Assembly: GCF_019175385.1 (NCBI RefSeq)
Contig: NC_083346.1
Span: 86,690,543-86,754,542 of the forward strand
Length of the DNA: 64,000 nt
Direction: 5' to 3'
Origin: Lycium barbarum
Lineage: Eukaryota; Streptophyta; Magnoliopsida; Solanales; Solanaceae
The position numbers and the translations under genes were made by a program. Shown piece by piece: positions 35,525-50,621 of the stretch. The notes beneath the pieces were generated by a model, which was not told where the DNA came from, did no database searches, and saw nothing but the letters and a program-made list of their open reading frames with translations. The number at the start of each line of letters is the position of its first letter. Position 1 is the first letter of the stretch.

Positions 35525-36280
35525 TTAAATAATTGTTTATTTGATTGCGCAAATTGCCAAAAAATCAATTAGCAAATATTTTAATCCATTTAATCCAAGG
35601 AATTTGATTAATTAACAGAATTGATCATTTTACCCCTCAATCCTTAATTCTGTATATTTAATGTGCATTTGCATAAATTGTTAGAATTGATCATGGTTAA
35701 TCCAGTGTTTAATTGTGATTAAATTCCACAATAATTTGTTGATTAGCCAATTATGGTATTGATTGAAACAGCCAAATTCATTGGCTCAAATCAATTAAGG
35801 TCAGTATTACAAATTGACTTTTAATTGTTTAATTGTTTCTATTATGGCCACAATTGAAATAACCAATTCATGATTTAAGGAAATTGGGGTCATTTTTGCA
35901 AAATTAATCTCTTAATGGTTTAATTGATTTGATTATGGCCTTAATTAAAATAACCAAATTCATTGGCTTAAATTAATTAGGTCATTATTAACTTTAAATT
36001 GGCTAATTAGGCCAAATAGGGCCGTAATTGAAATAATCAATTAGATTAAAATCAATTAAGGCTCTATTTGCAAAAGTTAAGCCCATTTACATAATTAGCC
36101 GATTTTAAATCAATTAATCAGAATCATGTCTTGATTAGGTTGTAATTGGAATAATATGGTTAATAATCAACCATTTTAAACTTTACCCGCTTATCCCATT
36201 TACCCACATTATCCTTTATACGCGTATATACATTAAATATGCATATACATATACGTTATATACATATGTAAAAGGGCCAT
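35525..36280. repeat. Degenerate ~90-bp tandem repeat array
   Basis: The phrase 'aattgaaataaccaa' followed by 'ttcattggct.aaat.aattaaggtcat' recurs near 35763, 35850, 35943, 36028 and 36140, with 'ttatggcc' or a variant before each. Units are 85-110 bp and strongly diverged. The 5' part (35525-35760) has related but less regular sequence. Confidence 0.65.
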
Positions 36281-39200
36281 TTTCATTTCTTCATAATCTG
36301 GACCGAGTCCAGTCCACAAATGGACCAAGACCCGGCCCAAGTCCTTTCAGTTTAAGGGGTAATACCCCCTTTAACATTTCATTTCATACCAAGCACACCC
36401 TACCCCCTCCTCTCTCCTCTCTTTCCCTCCTTTCACCTAAACTAGTGGCTGCCCTCATTTTCTCTCTCTCTCTCTCTCTCTCTCCTTGCCAAAAATGGCA
36501 AAAGTTCAGAGGTTTCAGACCTCAATCAGTTTTTGTATGTCCCTTTGCGACAAAGAATTAATGCATCCGTCCTATTTCCACTCATTCTCACCACACACCG
36601 CCTTAGAGGTATAAAGTTACTCCCAATTTCACTTTTTTCTTTTACTTTCTTGCCTGAATCTAGGACAATAGCATTAAGTAATGTTGTTTCTTCCATTTGA
36701 AACCCTCGATGCCCATTGGTTCTTCAAGTACCAACTGGATCGAGGGAGATTGGCTCAAATCCAGCCATACATTGTTGCATTACATTGATCTCAGTCGTTT
36801 ATTCCAGTAACAAGCAAGAATTTCTCAAAAAATTACATTATATCCCACATCGATGGACTAGGGTTTAGTATTTCTGGGGGGTTCTATTTTTATTGAATTC
36901 GGGGGAGAAAAAAAAGGATTTTTGATACCCAAAAGGATTGAATCTTGAACATTTAACTCAAATTTAGGCCACTAGTAAAAAAAAAAAATAGACTTAGCTT
37001 TTAAAGAAGTTGAGTCTTCCTAGTTCTAAAACTTGTTTCTTTTCTGTTTGTGTGGCTGAGTTCTTGGATTGGAAGCACTAAGGCTCCAAGTTCAATCTTG
37101 TTCGCGGTTGCACATCAAAAAGGTAATCATTTATCTTGTTGTTACTTTTCTTATAGTCTTCTTTGTTTAGTTTGAGTATTAGTAATTTGCTTAGTTTAGG
37201 TGTATTGTTAGGTGAATTATGATTAACTAAGGTGTTATTCTGAGAATATTGTCTGATACCTATGGTGTATGTGTGGTTATGATTGATCATTAGTATTCTT
37301 GTGATTTATTTCAGACATGATATGATTCTGCCTTGTTTAAGCATGATAGTGCAATCAGCCAGCCCTTCTCTTATTGCTTATCTGAGTAAAATGGTTTAAG
37401 GGACATGAGAAATGCTGAAATAAGGTTGAGTTTAGAAGAATATTGTTGGAGTTTAAGCTTCAGAACTTATTATGATTACTGAGAATAAATTTGAATAATT
37501 TGTCACTGTAAAAATGGAATTGGTGAAGTGTAAATGATATTTGTTTCTTGTCCAGCTTCAATATGAGTACTTGTTTGGCTATTAGATATCTAAACTAATC
37601 GGTTCATTAGTCATGATTGAGAATTAAGTGGATTTTGTAAACTAAAGATGTCTAATCCTGTATAAAGAGTCAACTTCATTTAAGTATAGGTGATCCAGTC
37701 CCATGTAATCTTCTGAATTGATAAAAATAAATGAGTTTAAAACTTGTCTCACCATAAGTGACTTTGTGTAATCATCACGGGGGCAAGACTCAATCCAATT
37801 TACCCTTCCTTGAGTAAGTCTGAGATTAGAAGTCTTCATATTGTCTTAGCTATTTTCATGAGAGTTTTTTCTCTCCTAATTTTAAAAGAAATAAGGGGAA
37901 GGGGAGTACAATCTGAGTCTGTCCAGATATTGTATGTATATGCTGTTTGAGTCATTATAGGAATTGGTGTTTAAATATTGGATAAGTAATGGACATGGTC
38001 AATAGGAGATAGATAATATAATTTGGTCTGTCTTAAGGTTAAAGTTGTACTGTTCTGGCTTTGTTCTTAGCCTGTCCGTTCTTTAAACCAACTTCAAAAT
38101 GAGGTGTATATGATTCTGTTGAGATTTTCATGATCAAAAGGGCTAAAATCACTTCATGACTATAATACTAGGGTGGGATAGTTGAAGATGTTAAAACTTG
38201 TGTCATGGTTGGTTTAAATGTTCAATTGGACTTAGTTTCGGGGATGGTATTTGCAGAAGCTTAAGTGTGTATAAATGATTTATAAACTACTTGACGTGAG
38301 GGAAACTTTTGAAAGTCACTTTAAGCAGAGGGTTAAGCATGAACCAAGTATAACTTAGATCATAGCACTTTCCCCTAAATATGGGGTGCCATGGTATATC
38401 CTACATGTCTATGGGGTGTATATTCATATGTCCATACTCCTAGCCCTCCAACTGCTATTAATAAACCAAAAGGGAGGGGGGAACCAGAAAATGAATTTGT
38501 CAAGTGTTCAACAAGCTGTTAAAAGATGAAAAAGGAAACTAGTCACTTCAGGTTGCCAACTGCTAGAAACAGACCTGGTAGAAATCTTGGTGTCTAAGTC
38601 TCATAATGATATGAAATCCCAGGTCATTGGAATCATTAAGGTTGTCCTGTTAAGTAATTTGTCTAAAATAAGTAATGAGTTTATCCATGAGTAGTTTTGG
38701 TTGATTTCTGAAAATAAAAAAGGCATTAGTTAAGTCTGAGGTACTGGTAATGAGGATGAGTCTTGAAGTAAATACTAAAACAACCAAGTCATTTAGTTTG
38801 TTTTTTTTTTTTTTTTGTGCCATACTTTTCCTACGAGGTCTTGTTGAAATTAGAGGACAGAGCTTTCATTTATCAAAGTGACAATGCATATTCTCCTTGC
38901 GACATGCATGTTCTTGCCATTGTTGAATTGACTAAAGTAATTGCTCGTCCCCATAATGCCTATAGTTTTGCCTGAATTTGATGAACTTTACCTTCTTCAT
39001 GCTATTTTACTTGGTTAAGCCATTGTCAAGCTCTTTCTTATGTCTTAGATTTCCTGGTTCCTCAACTTCCCAGTGATTATTTGGGTTGTAGGCTCCTGTT
39101 GCAGTTTGGTATTGTCTGTGCCTTATAAACCAAATATATGTTGGTCTGATTTCATAATGATTGCCATAGGAGTTGTTAGTCATTTGAGAACTGCCTAAGG

Positions 39201-39658
39201 AGATAGCATGAGCTATTTGGTCTGGTATATATCTGTTTTTTGGATTAATTTTAGCCTTAGTCTAGGTACTGGAAATAGTAGTTAGGAGGGTAGTTGGTTA
39301 TAAGCAAGGTTTAAATTTAAGGAATAGATATACACAAAGTGTATAGGGATGGGTAAAATGGGAGTATGAATATACACGCGATACACATTTGATACACATA
39401 CCATATGTGTATGTTATGTCATGGATATTTCAAGTGTATATCTGAACAAGGCAGATGTATGCCATGAATATAAATGGAATAGACTTCTTTTAGGCTTTAA
39501 TCTTAGCCCAAATTTAGACTTAGCAAGGATGTGGGCCTGGCCCATTTCAAAGTAATATAAGAGTTGTCCAGATATCACTTAGCCCTAAATAGGAGGCAAA
39601 GGGGGCTCGGGTGGTTTCTTTTATGTTCAACCTTGGGCTGCCAAAGCCCAACAACCTG

Positions 39659-39739
<81 letters not shown>

Positions 39740-40560
39740 TATGTGTTGCCTTTTATATGTATGTTATGTATAAGTGTGATAAGTGCAGTCGTATATTTGC
39801 TAACCGAAGTCCCTTTTGTTTGTCTTCCCTCCTCCAGTGCATGACCACTCGGGCCGGGTCAAAGCCAACCTGTTGGGCCAAGGCTCAACAGGTCACTGCT
39901 TTCACAATAAAGGGTCCGAGAACGTGAAAAGGGAAGCAATTATTATAGACGTATATAAAGGCCCAGCCATGGGTGAAAATGGCCAACTAGGGGCTTGGTA
40001 TGCCCCTAGCCCAACTCACTTTTATATACGCATTTGTATTTTGATGTTGTATTTGTATTTATATATTTGTAAAGCGCTTGTACTGATTGGAATCTTTATA
40101 GTTATGAACTAGTCGTCTTAGGACAATGGTGCTTACGCCGTTTAGTAGACCTTAAGTCCCCAAACGAACTTCAAAACTCGGATTAAGTATATAACGATTT
40201 CAAGATTCAAAGAATAACAAAAAAATGATTTTGATATAAATCAAATAGAAAAGCTTAAAAGATTTCAAAATTTACAAGTATTATGGTGTTTTCGTTTAAT
40301 AAATTGGATCAACATCTTAGAAGCAAAAGGAATACATTTTAGCAAATTTGAGATAAGTTCTGGACTAAAACCGAGTCTCTTCCAAATAATTTGGGTCAAG
40401 CCCAACAAAAAGTAAAAAATAATAATAAAGATTTTGGGCTAAAATCCACCTAGAAACAAACACATTTGGGCCAAAACCCATCTGATCTTCAAAAGGGAAA
40501 AAGAACAAATGGGCTAGGCCTACGAACATCGTTTTTTTTTTTGCAAAAATATTTTGCGCT
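36280..40560 (+). other. Non-coding LTR-like region, unassigned
   Basis: No supported open frame. The left part has TATA-like strings (near 36230-36260), a pyrimidine tract with (TC)n at 36461-36484, and a leader-like stretch with a possible splice donor near 37119 (aaaaaggtaatc). The middle (37200-39600) is AT-rich and unremarkable. A (TA)n run lies at 39660-39736, and repeated 'ggcccaagcccaa'-type strings occur near 39640, 39880 and 40400. Length and composition suggest part of a large LTR, as in Tat/Ogre-type elements, but I saw no polymerase, PBS or duplicated ends. The identity is inference. Confidence 0.3.
39660..39736. repeat. (TA)n microsatellite
   Basis: About 38 uninterrupted TA units in the unassigned region. 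They create spurious 'IYIY' open frames. Confidence 0.95.
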
Positions 40561-40569
40561 TAAGTCCAT

Positions 40570-40907
40570 CCTAAGGTAGAAATCAGCTTCATAAATACAC
40601 GTATATAAGGATTCATAATAATTTACACTCCGACCAAACCAACTACTCAACTAAGTCATAATCGACACTCCAGACCTAATGGAATCGATGAAACTTTCAA
40701 AAAGTCTCATTTCCCTCCGATGTTGACTTTGGTCAACCCATCCCTTAAGAATTTCCAATAAATCCCTTTTCTGACACAAAACTCACCCAAATGCCTTGAA
40801 AATCGCACCACTTATCCCTGCAAGTCAAATATATCATAAAGAAGTTAGGAAAAGGTCATTTGAGGAAAATAGGCAAAAATCACAAAACGACCTAACGGGT
40901 CATTACA
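40570..40907 (-). repeat. Truncated Tekay-type Gypsy LTR
   Basis: Read on the minus strand from 40907, the sequence begins tgtaatgacccgttaggtcg, an LTR start I recognise from solanaceous Gypsy elements. It runs through a 'gttgaccaaagtcaacat' and 'tcgattccattaggtctgg' region that parallels LTR A (53250-53320). The other LTR end was not found; homology fades near 40570. The LINE fragment to its right begins immediately after its end. Confidence 0.5.
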
Positions 40908-41203
40908 GGTCTAAAGGCTATGATAGAGTAGAATGAAAATTTGTTAAAGAAATGCTCGTAAAAATGGGTTTTGATCAATCATTTGTTAGCTGGATAATGG
41001 AATATGTAACTTCTACGACCTATAGATTTAATATAAATGGTGAAGTTATAGGATGGGTTAAACCTACTAGGCGTATAAGACAAGGTGACCTTTATCTCCT
41101 TATTTGTTCTTAATTTGTGTTGAAGGTCTATCAACTCTCCTTAAAAAGGCCAAGGATCAAGGTGAAATCTAGGGGTCAAGTTTAAATAAAAATGGACCTA
41201 GTG
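40908..41203 (+). pseudogene. L1-type LINE reverse transcriptase fragment
   Basis: Translation gives a KGYDRVE start, then KEMLVKMGFDQSFVSWI, ING, and RRIRQGD, followed after a small deletion by PYLFLICVEGLSTLL-like sequence. This matches the palm domain of plant L1 elements, which differ from the RTE type above. Stops and a frameshift after RQGD show it is dead. It is bounded by LTR ends on both sides, so both LTRs may have inserted into one L1 copy. Confidence 0.75.
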
Positions 41204-43388
41204 TGTCACGACCTATTTCAGTTAAGCTGTGCGGGCACTTACCTTTCCCATCTCGATAAGCGAACTCTTGAACCAACTATAAATAAAGACATGAATAAAT
41301 GAATCAAGCAAGTGGAAAGAATAAATACGTAAGTCTCACAATAATATATATAGTAATATAGTGCGGAATAAGAAATACCCCCAGGGTCTAGTCTAAGTCA
41401 TACAAGAGCATCTAATGAAAATATACAAGTCTGGAATAATAATACATAAATCCATCTATGTCTCAGAATAGCAAAACAGGACATAAAATAGGAAGACTCT
41501 TCAAGGCAGTGAACGTCCGTTCTCACCCTGAAAACTCGCAACAATGCTGAAGGAGATGATCAGCCACGAGAGATGGAAGTAGACCCAACCTGATGCTCTG
41601 CATTCATAAAGGAATACAACAAGTGCAGATCAGTACAAAACAACGGTACTGGTAGGCATCATCAGCCGACTAAGCATAGCTAACACAAGTCAAATAATAA
41701 AGCAAGATACGCAGGCAAACCAACAAGTATAAGTCAAACATAATCGAAGTGAAGTACACGTCATTGCCTAAGTGAAGCATCTAATCCCAATTGCACAAAG
41801 TCTCAATATATCAACCGAATCCAACATCACAAGTACATCACCAAATCATCTGAAAGTAAGCTGCGAATGCAATGCAATGCCATGCAAATGTTGTGTACAC
41901 ATGTACGCCAGACAGAAATATCGACATCTCGGTAGCACAACCCAAGGTGACTCGCGAAGTCTAAGTGCCACTTGTCCCGGATCTTTGCCCAACAGGCAAA
42001 CTGGACCCCGGATCTTTGCCCATGGGGGGTTCTCACCGGCATTACCTTGGGGGACCCGCTGAGTCCATGCACTCACTCAATTTAAGATTCTAAAATGAAC
42101 ATCGGATATCGGACTCTCACATCACTTAAGTAAAAATCGAGTCCAGCTCATCACAGTGTTTAATCAAGTATCATCAGTATCTCAACAGTATATCATGAAG
42201 AATGAGAGTGCATGCAATGCATGTATCAACATCAATAATCATGCTTAATATCACAAGTACCAACGATAGGTACGCCCACAATATATCCGAATCACAAGTA
42301 CCAACAATGGGCACGCCAACAATATATCAGAGTCACAAGTACCAACAGTGGGTACGCCAATTATATCATAATCCATATGGAACAATAGATTCCAATATCT
42401 ACTAACAACACGTGGCATCAAGCCAGCACAATAAGACAATCAAATCACAACACAACGGGGTGGCTAGCCCCAATCACACAACAGGGCCCAACCTAAGACT
42501 ATATCCATCCCAACTTCGTACCCGAAGGTTTACATGCTGTCTCCGACAATATCATCTAAATATATGCTTCGCTACACGAAGTCTCACCAAGGGTAAGCCA
42601 TAACCTACCTGGATCGCCGAACCGAAAACACCAACAACTCACTCCTTTACCTTGCCTTTCCGCTGAGCCTCAGAACGAAAGTAGTCTAAGTATAATCGAA
42701 CACGTTATTAGAAATCATGAAGAACGATACGAATATTGCTACCATTTAATTTAGGTCAAATTCAACCCTAGAATTTAGGGAAACGGGCCCACAAGGTCAA
42801 AATGGAAAATTAGGAAGCAAAATATCAAATTAAGAACTAGGTGATCATAACCCAACCACTAATTGCTGATTTAACTCATGAAATCCCCTAATTTCAAAAT
42901 TGAAGCAAAACCCCCAAATTTGGATATAAACTCTAACTCTTTGATTCAAGAATTCAACACTAATAATGGGATATAAATTATTAAAAACCTTAGATTCATC
43001 AAAATCTAGCATAAACCCCATCAATTTCATCATTAATAAGCCTAGATAGAACAATGATCAAAACCCACTTTTAATCTTCCATAACTAAGGAATGGATAAG
43101 GGAAGCGGAATCCTAAGATGATTAGAATTAATGGAATATTAAAAGGATTAGGGGAACTTACCACTAAGAATCTCCACTAAAAGTCTCCAAGAACAGATCC
43201 CAAGAGTTCTATTTTCGTAATGGTATTAAATGAGGGACTGAAGGCTTTTAACACTTCGTTAATTATACCCACTGCCTGTCACCCGCTTTGGCGATGCTGG
43301 GAACGCTCCAGTGGTCCCTTGATCTCTTCAACGGTCAAGAACAATTGGCTTGGACAGCTCCAGCAGTACCGCTGCCGCGGTGCTGGTA
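41204..43388 (-). repeat. LTR A, left part (3' LTR of minus-strand Gypsy)
   Basis: It starts tgtcacgacct at 41204 and is interrupted at 43388 by the plus-strand Gypsy. The remainder is 52981-53463. The joined LTR is about 2.67 kb. It holds three tandem copies of a ~45-bp unit with caagtaccaac ... ggtacgcc (42250-42362) and a palindromic cagtac...gtactg motif (41629-41653). The sequence joins across the insertion at a plausible 'gggcggcaccagcaccgcgg' context. Confidence 0.75.
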
Positions 43389-45620
<2,232 letters not shown>

Positions 45621-45624
45621 AACT

Positions 45625-45636
45625 TGGTATCAGAGC
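45625..45636 (+). other. Gypsy primer-binding site
   Basis: TGGTATCAGAGC lies four bases after the 5' LTR and matches the 3' end of initiator tRNA-Met, the common primer of Tekay-type elements. Confidence 0.9.
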
Positions 45637-46071
45637 AGATCCGTCCTAGGGAGTCTACAAGCCGTGTCTAGTAGAGTCTTGTTTATAGATGTGTTGTGCA
45701 CCACATCAGATAAACAGGAAGCTACGGGGCATTTAGGAATTGGTTACCTTTCTTTCAGATCTAAATCATGTTGTAGAGCCAAGTCGTAGGAGATTTGAGT
45801 TAAACTTACCCTTCCATATTTGTACACAGCTCTGCCGGTGACTAGGAAGGTTGTAGCTAGCCAAAATGGTAATACGGTAGCGGGCGAGAGGAATAGTAGG
45901 GCACACCCCGCAGCCGAGGCCCAGCCTTAGGGCCAGGGTGAGACCCTACCCCAGCGATCATCGACGACTCCACCACCTGAGAAACTCCCGAGGGAGGCAG
46001 CAACTCCATTACCCCCTCCCGCAACGACGGACTAGGATCTTAGGAGAGCGGTGCATTTATTGACCTAGATT

Positions 46072-47150
46072 GTGATGACACAGAGACAGCCGAGAGCACC
46101 TGCTGGAGCAGTGACCGCTGATGGGTCCCACAGTTCGAGGGTTCGTGAGTTTTTAGAAATTGACCCTCCAGAGCACTCAGGGGTTAAGCGGGACGAGGAT
46201 TCACAGAACTTTGTTGATAAGCTCCAGCGTATTTTCAGGGTCATGCATGCTACCGAGATTGAGGCAGCAGAGTTAGCGGCTTTCAGGCTTAGTGATATAG
46301 CGATCCTATGGTATGAGAGGTGGGAGCATGCCAGGGGTCCGGAGGCACCTCCAGCGCGTTGGTCTAAGTTTTCAGAGGCCTTTCTTGATCATTATTTACC
46401 GTTGGAGATACGAGAGGCGAGGGTAAATCGATTCTTGACTGTCCAGCAAGGTAACTCCAGCATTTGCGATTTTTGCCTCCGATTTGATTCCTTGGACAGA
46501 TATGCTCCATCCTTTTTTGATTTATCGAGGGCCAGGATTCACCGGTTCATCACGGGTTTACACCCCGATTATGTTGAGGCTTGTACCACTGCGGCGGTAA
46601 GTGATAATATGGACCTTACTCGTGTCCAGGCATTCGCACAGAACTGCGAGGATCATAGACGCCAGCGGTAGGAGACTGAGAAGATAGAGATGGAGCGTCA
46701 TACGAGGGCTAGGATTATTGGTCAGCAAGGTGATAGTAGGGGAGTTTCAGACCCCAGTACCAGGGTAGGCCATTTAGGCCACCATCAGCTCAGTCTCAGG
46801 GATACAGATCAGGGTATTATATTCCCTCTGGACCAGGGGAGAGTTCCTGCACGTCTGGTTCACAGCAGTAGAGGGGTCCGGTACAGGCTAGATCACTACC
46901 ACAGCAGTGTGGTACCTGTGGTAGAGCGCATCATGGGCGATGTCAGTACGAGTCCGGGGTTTGTTATACCTGTGGCAGCCCAGATCATTTCAAGAGGGAC
47001 TGTCCACAAGGGAGACCTACTGGTATGGCGCAGCCGACTGGTTCTATAGCAGGGTCATCCGCATCCGTGCGTCCCTCTAGGCACGACCCTCAGTCTTCAG
47101 CCGGTAGAGGCAGAGGTGGGGGAGGAACTTCTGGTTCAGGCGTTGCTTAG
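46072..47150 (+). pseudogene. Gypsy gag, broken
   Basis: The first 199 codons (46072-46671) hold a retrotransposon gag domain (FLEIDPPEHSG, FVDKLQRIFRVM, WYERWEHARG, FSEAFLDHYLP, RFDSLDRYAP). A TAG at 46669 follows QR. Further on, the nucleocapsid zinc knuckle YTCGSPDHFKRDC is readable at about 46968-47010 in a different frame, showing a frameshift. A stop near 47148 precedes the protease. Confidence 0.88.
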
Positions 47151-47183
47151 AACCGTATTTATGATTTAGCAGGTCGTCAGGAA

Positions 47184-47507
47184 TTGGAATCCTCACCAAA
47201 CGTTGTGAGAGGTACGTGGACAGTCTGTTCATATAACGTTTACGCGTTAATAGATATGGGGTCCAATTTGTCCTATGTCACTCCACTTATTGCGGGAAAA
47301 TTTGGTATAGCGCCAAAATTGTTGAATGAGCCATTTTCCATGTCTACACATGTGGGTGAACTTGTTATTGCTAGGTATCGTGGCTGTTCTGTAGTTGTTT
47401 GTGGTCGTCAGACCATAGCAGATCTCATAGAATTGCAGATGGTCGATTTTGACGTTATTATGGGAATGGATTGGTTAGCTTCTGTTTTTGCTAATGTAAG
47501 GTGTTAG
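47184..47507 (+). pseudogene. Gypsy aspartic protease region
   Basis: The frame has YALIDMGSNLSYVTP, where the catalytic triplet is D-M-G instead of the usual D-T/S-G, followed by VVDFDVIMGMDWL-like sequence. The altered triplet and the TAG after NVRC (47505) suggest loss of function. Confidence 0.85.
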
Positions 47508-47529
47508 ATGAAGACTGTCATGTTCCACA

Positions 47530-48452
47530 TCCCGGGAGAACCAATTTTGGAATGGAAAGGTAATACGGCTTCGCCGCGAGGTAGGTTTATTTCCTCTTTC
47601 AAGGCGAAGAAGATGATTTCAAAGGGATGTATCTATCATATAGTTCGAGTCTAGGATACAGAAGCAAAACCGCCAACTCTTCAGTCCATTCCTGTAGTTA
47701 ATGAGTTCCCAAACTAGTTTCCAGTTCTCCCGCCAAAGCGAGAAATTGACTTCGCTATAGATGTACTACCAGGTACTCAGCCGATATCCATCCCTTCTTA
47801 TAGGATGGCCCCTGTTGAGTTGAAGGAGTTGAAGGAGCAGTTGAAGGATCTATTGGAAAAGGGCTTTATCAGACCTACTATGTCACCGTGAGGAGCCCCA
47901 GTATTGTTCGTAAGAAAAAAGGATGGTTCGCTATGGATGTGTATCGACTATAGGCAATTAAATAAGGTGACGATTAAGAATAAGTATCCACTTCCGAGGA
48001 TAGATGATATGTTTGATCAACTACAGGGTGCCAGATATTTTTCGAAGATAGACTTGAGGTCAGGTTATCACCAGGTCAGGATCAGGGGGAAGGACATTCC
48101 AAGGACAACATTTAGGACTAGATATGGTCATTTCGAGTTCCTTGTTATGTCCTTTGGGTTAACTAATGCTCCAGCTGTATTCATGGACCTAATGAACCAT
48201 GTGTTCAGACTCTTCCTAGACCTGTTCATGATTGTGTTTATAGATGACATTCTGGTTTATTCCCGCTCAAAGATTGAGCATGCATATCATTTGCGTGCGG
48301 TACTCAGAGTCCTTCAGGACCAGAAGTTGTATGCGAAATTCTCCAAATGCGAATTCTGGCTAAACTCTGTAGCTTTCCTAGGCCATATTGTTTCAGATGA
48401 GGGCATCAAAGTGGATACTCAGAAGATAGAAGCTGTGAAGACTTGTCCTTGA
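47530..48452 (+). pseudogene. Gypsy reverse transcriptase
   Basis: The linker (47530-47900) carries stops at about 47652 and 47716 and a TGA at 47889 in place of the Trp of 'SPWGAPV'. The intact frame 47904-48452 contains [47 protein letters not shown] and the catalytic FIDDILVYS. It ends at a TGA (48450-48452). Confidence 0.9.
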
Positions 48453-48986
48453 CCTACACGCCGATGGAGGTTCGTAGTTTTCTGGGTTTAGCAGGGTATT
48501 TAAGAAGATTTGTAGAGGGCTTCTCTTCTCTTTCCGCCCCATTGACGAAGTTGACTTAGAAGGCAGCCAAATTTCAATGGACAAATGCTTGTGAGTAGAG
48601 TTTTCAAGAACTGAAGGATAAGTTGACTTCAGCACCAGTTCTGGCGCTTCCAGAAGGATCCGAGGGTTATGTTGTCTATTGTGACACTTCAAGGGTCAGA
48701 TTGGGTTGTATATTGATGCAGCACGGCAAGGTGATTGCTTACGCTTCTAGACAACTTAGGAAACACAAGAAGAACTACCCGACTCATGACCTAAAGCTAG
48801 CAGTTATGATTCATGCCCTTAAAATCTGGAGACATTACTTATATGGTGTTCATGTTGACATCCGTACAGATATAAGAGTCTTCAGTACATCTTCAAGCAG
48901 AAGGAGTTAAACTTGCGGCAGAGGCGGTGGTTAGAATTGTAAAAGATTATGATGTTGATATTTTGTACTACTAGGGGAAGGCGAAT
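48453..48986 (+). pseudogene. Gypsy RNase H region
   Basis: After a frame break, 48623-48910 gives [40 protein letters not shown] and WRHYLYGV, typical of the RNase H domain of Ty3 elements. A further shift occurs at about 48890 before the integrase frame. Confidence 0.88.
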
Positions 48987-50060
48987 GTGGTAGCAGATGC
49001 CCTCAGCCGCAAATCTATGGGTAGTTTAGCATACCTGCGGGCTGAAAAAAGGGAGTTGGCTCATGAACTTCTTCAGTTAGCCAATTTGGGGGTCAGAGTG
49101 GTAGATTTAGGAGATACAGGAGTTACTATACAGACTACAACAACATTATCCTTAGTAGCCGAGGTGAAAAGGCATCAGTATGAAGACCCTTCATTGACCC
49201 ATTACAAGGAGACATCCCCGCAAAAGAAGAAATCACCATTTGGGATTACCGAAGGTGGAGTCCTCAGGTATCGAGGTAGGTTGTGTGTTCCCGATGTTGC
49301 GGGGTTATGTCAGAAAATTATGGCGGAGGCTCATTGCTCCCGCTATTCTATTTATCCAAGGTCAATAAAGATGTACCGCGACATCAAAGAGGTTTATTGG
49401 TGGGATGGAATGAAGAAGGATATAGCGGAGTTCGTAGCCCAGTGTCCTAATTGCCAACAGGTGAAGATTGAACATCAGAAGCCCGACGGATTATTGCAGG
49501 CTATGGAAATCCCGACTTGGAAGTGGGAAGTAGTTAATATGGATTTTATTTCAGGCTTACCCCGGTCTCAACGTAGGTTTAATTCTATATGGGTAATTGT
49601 TGATAGACTTACAAAATCAACACATTTTCTACCTGTTAGGACTAACTCCGCCGAGGATTATGCAAAGCTTTATATGAGGGAGATAATCCGACTTCATGGT
49701 GTTCCTATATCCATTATCTCCGACAGGGGTACGTAGTTTGCGGCTAACTTTTGGAGATCTTTTCAGGAGGATTTGGGGACTCAGGTGAATCTTAGTACAA
49801 CATTTCACCCCCAGACAGACAGACAGGCTGAGCGTACTATTCAGACCCTTGAAGATATGTTAAGGGCATGTGTGCTAGATTTTGGAGGTAATTGGGATGA
49901 TCACTTGCCTCTTATTGAGTTTGCATAAAATAATAGTTACCACTCCAATATTCAGATAGCCCCGTATGAAGCTTTATATGGACGAAAGTGTAGATCGCCA
50001 ATTGGATGGTTTGAAGAGGGAGAGACGAAATTAGTAGGGCCAGATTTAATCTAACAAGCG
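48987..50060 (+). pseudogene. Gypsy integrase
   Basis: The frame 48987-49736 has the H-H-C-C zinc region (HCSRYSIYPR..., CPNCQQVK) and the core with MDFISGLPRS and VDRLTKSTHFLPV. A TAG at 49734-49736 replaces Gln after ISDRGT. The following frame carries [20 protein letters not shown] with the last catalytic glutamate, then stops at about 49927 and 50052. Confidence 0.9.
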
Positions 50061-50621
50061 GTGGAGAAAGTTAAGCTTATTCGGGATCGATTATTAACAG
50101 CCCAAACTCGACAGAAGTCGTATGCGAATAATCGCCGACGATACTTGGAGTTCCAAGTTAATGACTGGGTATTCGTGAAGGTGTCGCCGAGGAAAGGCGT
50201 TATGAGATTTGGTAAGAAGGGTAAGCTTAGTCCTCGATATATTGGACCCTAAAAGATTGTGCGCAAGGTAGGCCAAGTAGCTTATGAGTTAGATCTGCCT
50301 TCGGATTTGGAGTCAGTCCACCCAGTTTTTCGTGTGTCAATGCTTCGTAAGTGCGTAGGAGATCCTTCCAGAGTCGTGCCTATAGAAGATGTCCAAGTTA
50401 CTGAGAAATTATCCTATGAAGAAGTACCCATTGTTATTCTAGATAGGCAGGTTCGGAGACTCAGAACCAAAGACGGAGCTTCAGTTAAAGTCTTGTGGAG
50501 AAACAATAATAGGGAAGAAATGACTTGGGAAGCTGAGAAAGAAATGACGTCCAGGTACCCACATTTGTTTCCACTTCCAGAAGAGCTCCAACCAGAGACA
50601 CCATTATCCTCAGGTATGTGA
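50061..50621 (+). pseudogene. Gypsy integrase C-terminus and chromodomain
   Basis: It contains VFVKVSPRKGVMRFGKKGKL and SPRYIGP, a TAA at 50250-50252, then HPVFRVSMLRK and a chromodomain-like block (VPIVILDRQVRRLR, SVKVLWRNN, EEMTWEAE). The chromodomain places the element among chromoviruses. In members of that group this domain steers integration (established for the family, not shown here). Confidence 0.88.

Noticed and set aside
41772..42603. Several 60-100 codon frames
   Set aside because: They fall in LTR A, contain its tandem repeats and have no recognisable domain.
46072..50621. Endogenous pararetrovirus, a possible reading of the RT and RNase H
   Set aside because: LTRs, an integrase, a chromodomain and a tRNA primer site identify a Ty3/Gypsy retrotransposon; no movement protein or coat motif is present.
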